Below, piece by piece: positions 24,101 to 43,729 of a stretch of DNA of 60,126 nt. Location of the stretch: positions 117,441 through 177,566 of the forward strand of contig NW_019773914.1 in the NCBI RefSeq assembly GCF_001039355.2, in the 5' to 3' direction. Both the position numbers and the translations under genes were made by a program. The DNA is from Lingula anatina. Lineage: Eukaryota > Brachiopoda > Lingulata > Lingulida > Lingulidae. Position 1 is the stretch's first letter. The number at the start of each line of letters is the position of its first letter. The notes below the pieces were generated by a model. That model was not told the DNA's origin, did no database searches, and worked only from the letters and a program-made list of their open reading frames with translations.

Positions 24101-24357
24101 TGCAGCAAACTATAATATTGACATGGGAATGCATTCTTACCAGTTATGCTAAGAATTATTCACAAATTATGACTTCTCATAGTTATACCTTCAGCAGTAT
24201 TCATGGTGTTTTACTCTATCTTCTTTTCGCCACTTTCAGAACAGACATTGGTGTTTTCTGTTGTGGACCAAAGGGCTTAGCAACCAATGTTGAGGAGGAA
24301 TGTTCCAGAATTTGGCATAAAAATGCAAATCTTTTCTGTCATCATGAATCATTTTGA
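10108..24357 (+). CDS. NOX4: NOX4-type NADPH oxidase, 17 firm exons plus a tentative exon 1
   Basis: Membrane flavocytochrome that passes electrons from NADPH through FAD and two hemes to oxygen. NOX4 types are usually constitutively active and release mainly hydrogen peroxide. Firm exons: 12961-13056, 14179-14286, 14688-14772, 14997-15094, 15216-15243, 15495-15567, 16766-16846, 17070-17226, 17524-17688, 18343-18405, 18643-18703, 20793-20880, 21356-21478, 21744-21855, 22240-22317, 22634-22734, 24240-24357; all phases agree. Exon 1 at 10108-10182 (25 codons, donor GTAAGA, phase 0) is tentative. Total is about 569 residues, against 578 in human NOX4. VLNLNCGLVLLPMCR is typical of the family. 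Heme His pairs are 14 apart (FH..VIH) and 13 apart (YTH..MVH). FAD motif HPFT and GDWS follow; NADPH motifs are EGPYGSP, AGGIGVTPF and GVFCCGP; the C-terminus ends in Phe. GVFCCGP and the E-loop favour NOX4 over NOX2. The intron after 20880 has a GC donor (GCAAGC). Several junctions carry decoy splice-site ladders. Confidence 0.92.
10380..10990. repeat. Degenerate ~40/84-bp tandem repeat in NOX4 intron 1
   Basis: Alternating units with AGTCACTTG, a GACGTTGACGGGAAATATAA-type core and CCTTAAGGTAGTCACTTG. The cleanest part, 10730-10940, has a compound period of about 84 bp. Earlier copies from 10380 are more diverged. No coding sense. Confidence 0.8.
11165..11610. repeat. ~36-bp minisatellite in NOX4 intron 1
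   Basis: Units of the form GCAAAGTACTTGGTGGTGGT then a TCATGTTAACACT tail, about ten copies, best ordered from 11365 to 11605. Open frames on both strands are repeat translations. Confidence 0.85.
13119..13235 (+). repeat. Dispersed repeat shared with 58508-58700
   Basis: GTAAGCCTCGCCCTAGATTT followed by GACCC and GTCAGGCTAACCCT, then later CTCAGTTTCGTCACACYGG. Both blocks recur in the same order near 58523-58695, where the first block is tandemly repeated. It has no coding sense; probably a short nonautonomous interspersed element. It lies in the NOX4 intron downstream of exon 12961-13056. Confidence 0.6.
13480..14045 (+). repeat. TGTGACAG minisatellite in NOX4 intron
   Basis: Tandem units of roughly 37 bp built from TGTGTTAGATGTGACAGTGT and AGTGTGACAGAATGTAG. 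Copies are regular from about 13800 and more diverged before that. The motif TGTGTTAGATGTGACA also occurs in the 22755-24085 array and, in gene-sense direction, in an MTF1 intron at 28890-29045. Confidence 0.85.
14506..14707 (+). repeat. 91-bp ladder of a NOX4 splice acceptor with exon start
   Basis: The junction CAG|ATCTCCAGACGAAG (real exon start 14688) is preceded by copies at 14597 and 14506, exactly 91 bp apart. Copy 14597 retains about 20 exonic bases and then reverts to intron sequence. Copy 14506 keeps only ATCTCCAG. Using 14506 or 14597 would shift the frame (91 is not a multiple of three). Confidence 0.85.
15216..15334 (+). repeat. 41-bp ladder of a NOX4 splice donor with exon end
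   Basis: The 28-bp exon 15216-15243 ends GCAGGCTCAG|GTAAGTACC. The last ~25 exonic bases and the donor recur with donors after 15284 and 15325, both 41 bp apart. Each copy also carries TTGTTGCAG, an acceptor-like string. Only the first copy has the true acceptor TTTTAG before GACCC. Confidence 0.85.
15558..16617 (+). repeat. 17-bp splice-donor array, ~60 copies
   Basis: The exon 15495-15567 ends TGTTGTCAG and its donor is GTGAGTGG. These 17 bases together are the repeat unit, repeated for about 1.05 kb with substitutions (TGTTGACTGGTGAGTGG and similar). Many units preserve a full CAG|GTGAGT donor consensus. The array fills most of the intron before exon 16766. Confidence 0.92.
17164..17386 (+). 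repeat. 63-bp in-frame ladder of a NOX4 donor
   Basis: Exon 17070-17226 ends GGTTGTTCA|GTATGT. The 63-bp unit 17164-17226 recurs at 17227-17289 and 17290-17352, with a partial fourth. All three donors are intact and 63 is 21 codons with no stop. Use of the second or third donor would add 21 or 42 residues to the extracytosolic E-loop. The first donor gives a length matching the family best. Confidence 0.88.
18585..18627 (+). pseudogene. Degenerate copy of part of the NOX4 E-loop exon
   Basis: This intronic stretch matches about 43 bases of exon 17070-17226 (the part encoding NLNLSIPWPEPEHW) with roughly seven mismatches. It lies just before the acceptor of exon 18643. The copy has no useful splice sites of its own and is not needed for the reading frame, so it is read as a relic of an exon-fragment duplication. 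Confidence 0.6.
18694..18917 (+). repeat. ~53-bp ladder of a NOX4 donor
   Basis: Exon 18643-18703 ends GACTGGTCAG|GTAGGTAAAG. The block TGGTCAGGTAGGTAAAGTGA plus CAGCATGACTTATGTCAGG recurs about four more times up to 18917, each keeping TCAGGTAG. Every unit also has a second donor-like TCAGGTGATA. Confidence 0.85.
18973..19066 (+). mobile_element. Fragment of the GGCGGAT foldback family
   Basis: GGTGGATCAAGGATTATTTG, then G and C runs, then AACTTGGCGTGGGGTTTGGG. The same order is seen in the reverse complement of 7709-7916. It lies in a NOX4 intron, directly before the 46-bp array. Confidence 0.55.
19077..20326. repeat. 46-bp satellite-like array, ~27 near-identical copies
   Basis: Unit starts ACAGATGCTGTGGTGTGCTA and ends TAAATATATAATAAGT, 46 bp. 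About 27 copies; nearly all are identical and only a few substitutions appear, mainly in the last units (for example after 20110 and 20200). Lies in the NOX4 intron before exon 20793. Such homogeneity points to recent expansion or to collapse or expansion in assembly. Confidence 0.95.
20375..20480. repeat. GTTGA-rich palindromic repeat
   Basis: Contains TTGGATCAACGTTGA, TTGATCCAGTTGATCCAG and CACGTTGACTCAATGTTG, a dense set of short palindromes. Resembles MITE-type palindromic repeats seen in many invertebrates. Boundaries are uncertain. Confidence 0.4.
21160..21405 (+). repeat. 83-bp ladder of a NOX4 acceptor with 49 exonic bases
   Basis: The true exon starts at 21356 after TTGTAG. Copies of the acceptor plus the first 49 exonic bases (through GACATACTGAAG) start at 21190 and 21273, exactly 83 bp apart. 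In the two upstream copies the frame reads GAAGAT (Glu-Asp) where the real exon has GAGGGT (Glu-Gly). Joining to either copy runs into a TGA in the next unit, so both are predicted non-productive. Confidence 0.88.
22755..24085 (+). repeat. GTGTGACAGGAGCA minisatellite, last NOX4 intron
   Basis: About 1.3 kb of units of roughly 20-45 bp built from TGTGTTAGGTGTGACAGGAG and GCAGTG, with many length variants. A non-repeat block starting GTGTGCAGCAA near 23399 recurs near 24096, a higher-order duplication. The array starts within about 25 bp of the donor at 22735. Open frames on both strands are repeat translations. Confidence 0.92.
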
Positions 24358-24410
24358 TGACTGTGAGTGCTCTATAAAATGTAGTATTTAAAACAATGTG
24401 CCACCATGTG

Positions 24411-24441
<31 letters not shown>
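24411..24441. repeat. (AT)n microsatellite in NOX4 3'UTR
   Basis: Uninterrupted AT run about 55 bp after the NOX4 stop codon. Confidence 0.95.
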
Positions 24442-24446
<5 letters not shown>

Positions 24447-24487
24447 ATAATTCTTATGAATTTGGATGCCAGTTCTGGATATATGAA

Positions 24488-24493
24488 AATAAA
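24488..24493 (+). terminator. Poly(A) signal AATAAA for NOX4
   Basis: First canonical AATAAA, about 130 bases downstream of the stop at 24357. No other candidate lies closer. The site of cleavage is not determined. Confidence 0.5.
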
Positions 24494-24499
24494 CTGTTT

Positions 24500-27260
24500 T
24501 ATTATGCATTTATTATGTATTTTTCCATTCACTTCTAAGTGTTTACATCAGCTTTCACTAAACTGTTTGGGTCCTTTTTGCAACTGTGGGTTTAAAGTTT
24601 CTATAATATTAACATAAAATAGCCACGCTTTTAAGTGTACTCATATTGGACTCATGCCCATGGAGCTCTGCTGAAAGACGTACAGTGTGCAGTGGAAATA
24701 TTAGCTTTTTCACCTGTCTTCATAAAGGGATACTCACTACTGTTGACAAATTAACTTTCTGTAAGCCTTATTTCCAAAGCACTTTAAATGTCCACTGGCA
24801 TACGTGAAACTCACCAGTTTCCATCTTCATTAATAATGGTTCAAAAAACAATCTCTTGAATGGATTAGTAGATCAAATTTTTCTCAATAGTTTTGGAAAT
24901 GGTGTATCTTGTTGAAGAAGGAAAAGTGTCAATAATTAATGTTTGCTATTAAAAGTTCAAATGTGCACTGTATCCAATGCAAAATTACAGGGCAATGACT
25001 TGCAGAAGTTTGGGTTTTGCAGGGTTTGGAAGTTAATCATGACATACCAAGGTTTCACACTGGTGGAACAGTAAATCCAGCTCAAAATGTGTTGAAAATG
25101 TCACATTTGAGTTCTTATACAAATAGTGCTGTCAAAGAAAAAGGATGGTACAAATTTCAAAACAATATCCCATACCAAACAGAAGTACAATATTATCATT
25201 TCATCTTCCCAAGATTTGGAAACTGAAACAACATGAACTACACGAATTACTTCATCAGTACTTATTTCTTTATTGTGTGGTTAAGACCATATCTATAAAT
25301 AACAATAACAACTAGACTGTATCACTTATACATAAAAAAACCAAAAACAAAATTTGCTCAGTAAGTTTGACTATGAGTGTGGGTAACATTGACAAAACAA
25401 AAACCTATTTGAAAATTTCAGTAATTTGCACCCCAGCACTAGAAATTGCCTTTCTGCAACAAATGAGGCTTGTGAAACAGCAGTCAATACATTTTATTCA
25501 ACAGCAAATGATTGTTTGCTTGATTCAAAGCATAATAAATAGTTAGCTTTAGTTTGTGAGAGAAGGTTATGAAATTTTGCCCCAAGAATTATTTTTTCAT
25601 ATTTATGTTTACATCAGCTATACTCCTTTTAGGAGTATGTCCTACCTTTCTGCCATGAAGAATATCCTACCACATATCTAGTGTGTAGTTTAACTGCTGT
25701 AGGGCACATGTTACACAAATACCAAAAAACAAGAAGAAAGGCACTGAAAATTGACATATTAAAATTCATTATATATTATAATTTATTAAATTTGAATATT
25801 CTAGTTTTCAAACTTGACCTGCATTTTGGCAACAAATTACCCTTACTAATTTGAGTTTGACTACTATCTTAAATTAGTATCACTGCAATTTTTTTACTTT
25901 CTACATTTACATGAAAAAACTAATCTATTGATAATTAACATATCAATAATCAATATCTTCAACAAAAACAAAATTACATTTTTTAACCCAACAAGCTGTC
26001 AGAAAAAAAAAAACATGGATGAAAATCGTCACTAAAGGAATAATTTGGAAAAGACAGGTTACAAGCACCTCACACACCTACCAGCAGGTGTCAGCACCTC
26101 TCACACCTACCAGCAGGTGTCAGCACGCCACACACCTACCAGCAGGTGTCAGCACATCACACACCTACCAGCAGGTGTCAGCATGTCGCACACCTACCAG
26201 CAGGTGTCAGCACCTCACACACCTACCAGCAGGTGTCAGCACCTCACACCTACCAGCAGGTGTCAGCACGCCACACACCTACCAGCAGGTGTCAGCACAT
26301 CACACACCTACCAGCAGGTGTCAGCATGTCGCACACCTACCAGCAGGTGTCAGCATGTCGCAGACCTACCAGCAGGTGGCAGCACCTCACACACCTACTA
26401 GCAGGTGGCAGCACATCATCCATCTACCAGCTTCACTGAATATCACAAATTCATACAGAATGAGTCAGACAATCTATATTATGTAATATCTTTACAAAAA
26501 TTTATACTCACTCAAATAAAACAATTAATCTAATCTTTCTAAGTGCAAGGGTGTTCATTGCAATGTGGTATATGCCCTGCCTATTTAGCAGAAATGTGGT
26601 CTACAAAGAACTGACAATGAACAGACAATCAACAGACACCTTCTTGCTGAGAATCCCAGCAAGTAAGCAGCACTTCAAGTTAAAACTTACCATTAACTAT
26701 TAAAAAGGGTTACATATATGATTGTTTGCAAGCACTGCATTATCGATACATAAGCTGGTATATTTACATGAATGTGAAAGATGGTCACATATCATATAAC
26801 CCTTTTGCATGCACTGTTCACGAAACAAAAATCTTAAAATTTACTCACATGCTTACTTTAACAAAAAGAGCTACCAATTCAACCATCAATTTCAAGGTAT
26901 GCAACTCAGCCCTTCACAAGAAAAAAATCATACAATATCTTTCAGGTAAACTCCTTTTATTATAGCTAAAGGAAAAAACTGTCATATACTAAATAATTCT
27001 ACATTCACTCTGTAGGCAAACAATTGCATGACAATCTGTATGTGACCAAGTGAGAACTTATTAAGTAATGTGTTATCTTACAGATGTAGATACAAACTAT
27101 ATAAAATATAACATAATAAACCTAGCAGCATTCACAGAACATGGTAAACTGCACTAAACTAGACTTACAGCACAATTATAAGCAGCCTCCTCTCATGTGG
27201 ATCTGCTACACAGTAGCAGAAGGTGGAGTCGCACTGCATAAATAACTGTGCTCACCGATG
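24500..27260. other. Convergent 3' region of NOX4 and MTF1
   Basis: The two genes end tail to tail here. No exon was recognised. It holds a 35-bp minisatellite (26078-26425) and otherwise AT-rich unique sequence. TTTATT on the plus strand at 26956 and 25269 would each be a minus-strand AATAAA for MTF1, giving a 3'UTR of about 0.3 or 2 kb. I cannot choose between them. Confidence 0.5.
26078..26425. repeat. 35-bp minisatellite
   Basis: About ten units of ACACCTACCAGCAGGTGTCA plus GCACCTCAC, with variants GCACATCAC and GCATGTCGC. Each unit holds the near-palindrome CACCTACCAGCAGGTG. All three plus frames are open for part of the array, a by-product of the repeat rather than a gene. Confidence 0.92.
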
Positions 27261-38585
<11,325 letters not shown>

Positions 38586-38820
38586 ATGACCTTGACCTTA
38601 TTATAACTGGTGGATCTAAGAGAAGGGGAGAAGAAAAAACATATTAAGATAAAATTTGTAATCATTTAAGCCGTTTTTACATATTTTAAAGTTTTTTATT
38701 TTGCATATAATTCTGTTATTACCTCGATACACAAGTTTTACGTGTGAAAATTCCTAGTTTTGGGACAGCCGAGATTACTCGTGAACTCTCGATATCTTCC
38801 TCTTTCCCCGTGGATCCAAG
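38586..38820. promoter_or_regulatory. Head-to-head promoter shared by MTF1 and RPS4
   Basis: Only about 235 bp separate the MTF1 start codon (38585, minus) from the RPS4 ATG (38821, plus). No TATA box is placed for either gene. The close divergent layout implies a shared bidirectional promoter. I saw no clear metal-response element (TGCRCNC) here, but did not scan exhaustively. Confidence 0.6.
38795..38809 (+). promoter_or_regulatory. Pyrimidine tract, likely RPS4 5'TOP start
   Basis: TCTTCCTCTTTCCCC lies 12 bases before the RPS4 ATG. Ribosomal protein mRNAs usually start at a C inside such a tract (5'TOP), which puts their translation under mTOR control. The exact start base is not shown by sequence. 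Confidence 0.6.
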
Positions 38821-41800
38821 ATGGTGGGTCTCAAAATAAATTTACCTAGGATAACAAATCCGCTTTCATCTTAATAAAGAAACTGATTTCGGGCAATTTT
38901 ATGAAACAAATGAAATGGTGTAATAAGTTTCATTACTTTGCTTTTCCAAATAAATAAGGACCTGGTAGTTTTCAGGTGTAATACAGGTGTTAAAAGAAGT
39001 CTCAGGCAATGCATGTAGAACATGTTTTTTGGTTAACGAGTACCTGTATTTGCGTGAATACTCTGAAAAGACAAAAACTGCCACTATTAAAGTGCAGAGA
39101 GATTATAACACTTCATATTCACCTTGAAGGCATCAGAGACATTCGCAAATTACCATTATGTGCTTGGATTATAATATAGGATACGTATCGTGTATTCTTT
39201 TTTTTTTTAAATATTAGGTGCGAGGTCCAAGGAAGCACTTGAAGCGCCTTCATGCACCCAAACACTGGATGCTGGACAAACTGGGGGGCACATTTGTAAG
39301 TAGCTTTTGGTAGTTAAACAGTTAAATCCTACACATTTCATAAGAGTAAAACATGATGTTGAAAGTGCAATTTAAAAGTTGGTGCTGTGATCACCATGGG
39401 TACTGTTACTTTATATAATTATGAATCATGTGATGTGAATATGGAGAATAGCAGTTCCACTCAAGACTGGCATCCCAAATCATTGTGAAGCATTCTGATA
39501 AGCTTGAAAAATGGTCTTGTGTGTCTAAAAGATGTCATGTCTAAGTGAGCATGTCAAGTTAGAATACAAGTTGGTAAAGGTGCAAATTACAAAGACTATA
39601 GGTAGAACCAGCAGCAATGTTGTATGTGCTTATATTGATAATGTTGTTGTTATTACCTAGGCCCCCAGACCCAGCACTGGTCCACACAAGATGCGTGAAT
39701 GTCTGCCTTTAATGATATTTTTGAGGAACAGACTAAAGTACGCTCTCACGTATGATGAATGCAAAAGAATTGTGGCTCAGAGGCTCATTAAAGTGGATGG
39801 CAAGGTCCGGACAGATTTCCTGTATCCCGCTGGGTTCATGGGTAGGTATTCTGTACCTGACCAGGTTCTTGGGAAGGTATTCTGTACTTAACTGGGTTTA
39901 TGGGTAAGTGTACTGTACTATGGGTTAGTGGGTGGGTATTCTGTACTTTACACGAGTTCATGGGAAGGTGCATTACTAGGTTCACTGGTAGGTATTCTGT
40001 AGTATGTATATAATTTTGGATGCTCCTACAATTGAATTTTTCAGTACAATTTTATGTAAAACTTGTGGCTTGTATCGAAGTCAGGGTAGCAATGTTTTCT
40101 TTGGCTATCCTGGTCAAAAACAAAGCCAAAATCAAACCAGTTCTTTATGGTCGCTGGAAGGTTGACACATACCTTACTGGCATAACCCACAGACCTGACA
40201 TCCCTTTCAGCAAGAAAGTGATGTTTTAATATAAAGAAGGCTATGATATGGCAGTCAGATTGCATTTTATCATTCTAGATGTAATCACAATTGAGAAGAC
40301 AGGAGAACATTTCCGTCTGATTTATGATGTCAAGGGACGTTTCTGTGTCCACAGGATTAGTGCAGAAGAATCCAAGGTAAGCAGGACACTGCCCCCACAG
40401 TTCAAAGTTTGCTTTTAAATAAACTTGCCCACCACTGCATATGCTGTGTTTGAACTGGATGTGAAACAACTGTCAAGATAGAAAGCCATTTGTACCAGGA
40501 CATCAGATTACTAGGAAGTACAACATGCTTGTGGACAGTTTTATTTCATGAGAGGAATCCCATGTCAGAAAAATTATGTGTGGTAAAGTCAAAGAGAAAA
40601 TCCATAAGAGCACTTATATGCAAAAGGCAACCCCCAAAAACTTCATTAAACAAGTGTCTGTAGTTGCCAGAGTGTAGGAGTAACCTGTTCTAGTGGATGT
40701 TAGCTAGTCATCAGTGACCAGTGGTGACGGTTCTGAGGCATTCCTGCTTCTACTGGTTCCAAGGGTTGTCTTTGAAGCACAATTTACATGTTAATTATAT
40801 CATGCTTATATAGAGCAAGTTGTGTTTCAAGCAGGAAAAGTTGCCCCAAGCAGTGAGTGTCCTGTGCCTTGTAACTGAGTTAACCTCTACTTTCAGTACA
40901 AGCCGTGTGCAGTAAAACAATGTCTTGTGAGGTGTAACTGAGTTAACCTCTAATTTCAGTACAAGCTGTGTAAAGTAAAACAATGTCTTGTGAGGTGTAA
41001 CTGAGTTAACCTCTACTTTCAGTACAAGCCGTGTGCAGTAAAACAATGTCTTGTGAGGTGTAACTAGAGTTAACCTCTAATTTCAGTACAAGCTGTGTAA
41101 AGTAAAACAATGTCTTGTGTGGTGTAACTAGAGTTAACCTCTAATTTCAGTACAAGCCGTGTAAAGTAAAACAATGTCTTGTGTGGTGTAACTAGAGTTA
41201 ACCTCTAATTTCAGTACAAGCTGTGTAAAGTAAAACAATGTCTTGTGTGGTGTAACTAGAGTTAACCTCTAATTTCAGTACAAGCTGTGTAAAGTAAAAC
41301 AATGTCTTGTGTGGTGTAACTAGAGTTAACCTCTAATTTCAGTACAAGCTGTGTAAAGTAAAACACGTCAAGGTGGGACCCAAGGGTGTCCCCTTCATCG
41401 TCACCAATGATGGCCGCACCATCCGGTACCCGGACCCTCTGATCAAGGCCAACGACACCGTGCAGGTGGACATCGCCACAGGCAAAGTCAAGGACCTCAT
41501 CAAGTTTGACTCTGGTAAACAAATGAACCCGTAGAATACCTCCAATACATGGATGGTATAAGTAAAGCATGTAGAGGTCCGTTAAAACTGTACATAGAAA
41601 ATAAGAGTTTTTAGCTAATAAATATAATATATTGGAGTATATGTAAACTTCAAGTAAATGAAGTGACCCTGTTGGTGTTTTGTAAACGATTTGAGCTTGT
41701 AAGTTACATAAACATTGGAGAGAGAGAGATTTAAAGGCATTGTATAAAGTCCCCCGCGTTTTTCCAGGCAATGTATGCATGATCACTGGTGGCCATAACT

Positions 41801-42350
41801 TGGGCCGAGTGGGTATTGTGACCCACCGTGAGCGCCACCCAGGAGGTTTTGATATCGTCCACATCAAGGATGCCATGGGACATAGTTTCGCCACCAGGTA
41901 AGTGACCAGTGGTATTGTGTTAGGTGAGATTAACCACACTTTAGAAAGAGCTCAGGACGCCATTGTGGTAGGTGAGATTCGCAACACTTGAGAATGGAGC
42001 TCAGCACATCATTGTGGTAGGAGAGACGATATTCTCACCCGCAAAGCTATAAACAAATTGGTTGAGGCAAATTTTTTATTTCATCGAGACGGACATCCTG
42101 TTGTTTAATTCTTAGGTTTTTGTAAGAAAGACGATGTCACTTCGTGAAGCACGTTCTTTTGTTTTAGCATCCAAACAAAGATTACTGTTCTGCGTTCACC
42201 TAACGCGTACCTTGCTTTCTCCTCAGGTTGAACTACGTTTTCGTGATCGGCAAGGGCAGCAAGCCGTGGGTGTCTCTGCCTAAAGGCAAGGGTGTGAAGC
42301 TGAGCATTGCTGAAGAGAGAGACCGCAGAATTGCCAAGGGAGGCCAATGA
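38821..42350 (+). CDS. RPS4: 40S ribosomal protein S4
   Basis: Small-subunit protein eS4, needed in the cytosolic ribosome. Exons: 38821-38823 (ATG only), 39218-39295, 39661-39841, 40279-40376, 41343-41514, 41768-41897, 42227-42350. They give 261 residues, against 263 in human RPS4X. Motifs along the protein: [110 protein letters not shown] and IAEERDRR. A first exon of only the start codon is typical of this gene. Two junctions have decoy ladders: the donor after 39841 and the acceptor before 41343. Each RPS4 acceptor decoy would lead to a stop after about 14 codons. Shares its promoter region with MTF1. Confidence 0.97.
39832..40005 (+). repeat. ~33-bp ladder of an RPS4 donor
   Basis: Exon 39661-39841 ends GGGTTCATGG|GTAGGTATTC. 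The pattern GGGTT(C/T)ATGG(G)TAGGTATTCTGTAC recurs about five more times, with variants GGTAAGTGTACTG and GGGAAGGTATTC. Copies are more diverged than in the 41-kb ladder, so this one looks older. Confidence 0.75.
40866..41365 (+). repeat. 63/64-bp ladder of an RPS4 acceptor, eight copies
   Basis: The real exon starts at 41343 after CTCTAATTTCAG. Seven upstream copies of the acceptor plus about 24 exonic bases (TACAAGCTGTGTAAAGTAAA) start at 40897, 40960, 41023, 41087, 41151, 41215 and 41279. The first units are 63 bp, later ones 64. All keep TTTCAG and the pyrimidine tract. From each decoy the frame meets TGA or TAG in the GTGTAACTGA/GTGTAACTAG segment. Confidence 0.93.
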
Positions 42351-42446
42351 ATGGAGGAGAGAATTGAAACTGTCAGGAATAATAGAACACCATATAAGAC
42401 GAATGAATATGGAGACTGTTTATAGACTGATAAATGTAAACTACGA

Positions 42447-42452
42447 AATAAA
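42447..42452 (+). terminator. Poly(A) signal AATAAA for RPS4
   Basis: Canonical hexamer about 97 bases after the stop codon at 42350. A short 3'UTR is normal for ribosomal protein genes. Confidence 0.7.
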
Positions 42453-42479
42453 CAAACTTTGAAGAGAATGTAGTTTTGT

Positions 42480-43729
42480 CTGGGTATTGATATTTAAAAC
42501 ACAAGATAGTTTGTTAACAAAACAGTTGTATTTACAGAAGGCTACGTTGGCGCCGTATCATAGGGTTTTTGGGAGAGACGGAGACCGTTTATGGGTATGA
42601 AAGAGACGTCATGTATTCAACCTGTACACCGACTTGATTCCACATGTTGATATTGATGTGGATCTCTGAAAACTGTTCCCCCAAAATTTACCTCGGGCAA
42701 GTCGTTTTAACACGATAGTTTATTTTGTTGCCCCTTCGGCATTACTGATGAAGTGCTCCAACAATTCCCTTTAAGGTTAATTCGTACTGTTTGAATGAAG
42801 TAGCTGCATTGCTTCGGGGGAGCAGGATGGAGGGCGCGTGTAAAAAGTGGGATTAAGTGTGGGAACGAGTCGGGATATTGTGAGGCGTCTTCGGGCATAA
42901 AGCCCCCCCTTCCCATCGATTTCCGATGATGCTTCTTGTCTTGTTCGGCTAAAGCAATTGTATCGGTAAATATACCGACCCGTTGCCCTTTTTTAAATTC
43001 AAATATGCAGTCCTAACTCAACCCCTGTCGCTGATCAAGAGTGGAAAAAGGCTATATGTTCAAAACGCGTAGAAGTACTTCTAAAACCAAGGGGTAGATG
43101 TGGGGTAAACTCCCAACCTGGAATAACGTTGAGTAAATTGATAGTTCTTACGTTTTGGTAAACCTTACGTTGTACACTTAATCAGAGCATTCGTAAGCTG
43201 GGCACCTGTGCTAATAAGGGCACATTTGGGACGAAGAAACGCAAGATGTGCAATTACCCCGTGCACACATTTTATGTGTACCTTGTGTAAAAAAATTAAA
43301 ATGCTAGTATTCTACTTGATGTACCTCCTTGTTGGGAATTTAACACCCTTGAATATCGCCCCTGATTAAGAAACCCAACGAAAAAGGACAAAGTATGTTT
43401 TGTTTCACAAACGTGTGAGCGCCTGGTTTTTCCCATCAAAGGTATTGGGCCGGATATCACTGAAGTAAAGTTGTATTATTGTCATAAAATTTTCTGTTAA
43501 ATAGCGGTACCCGTAACGGCGGCAGTGCTGCTAGTAAAATTTCGCTTTTATAGATTTGTTTATGGTTTAGCCGTAAGCAAGGTTTGTTGGTATACAATCA
43601 TTGCTGGATTGTGATCAATCTGTAACATATATATTTTCCCTGCACAGTCCATTCCCGTCATCATATTATAGGAAGCCACTGTCGTTGTTAAACACTTTCG
43701 TCCGTACGACACACACCTGGCTAGCGACA
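42480..43729. other. Spacer and likely promoter of the FAS1 gene
   Basis: No exon recognised. A TATA-like string (ACATATATATTTT, near 43625) lies about 100 bp before the FAS1 protein start codon, with ACAATGG context at the start. No repeats were noted in the remainder. Confidence 0.4.

Noticed and set aside
26019-26486. 155-residue open frame with SHTYQQVSA-type repeats
   Set aside because: All three plus frames are open because the 35-bp unit lacks stops. No splice sites, signal or domain; it lies in the convergent 3' region of two genes.
40020-40265. snoRNA in an RPS4 intron
   Set aside because: Ribosomal protein introns often host snoRNAs. I saw GTGATG-like but no paired C and D boxes or clear H/ACA hairpins, so none is called.
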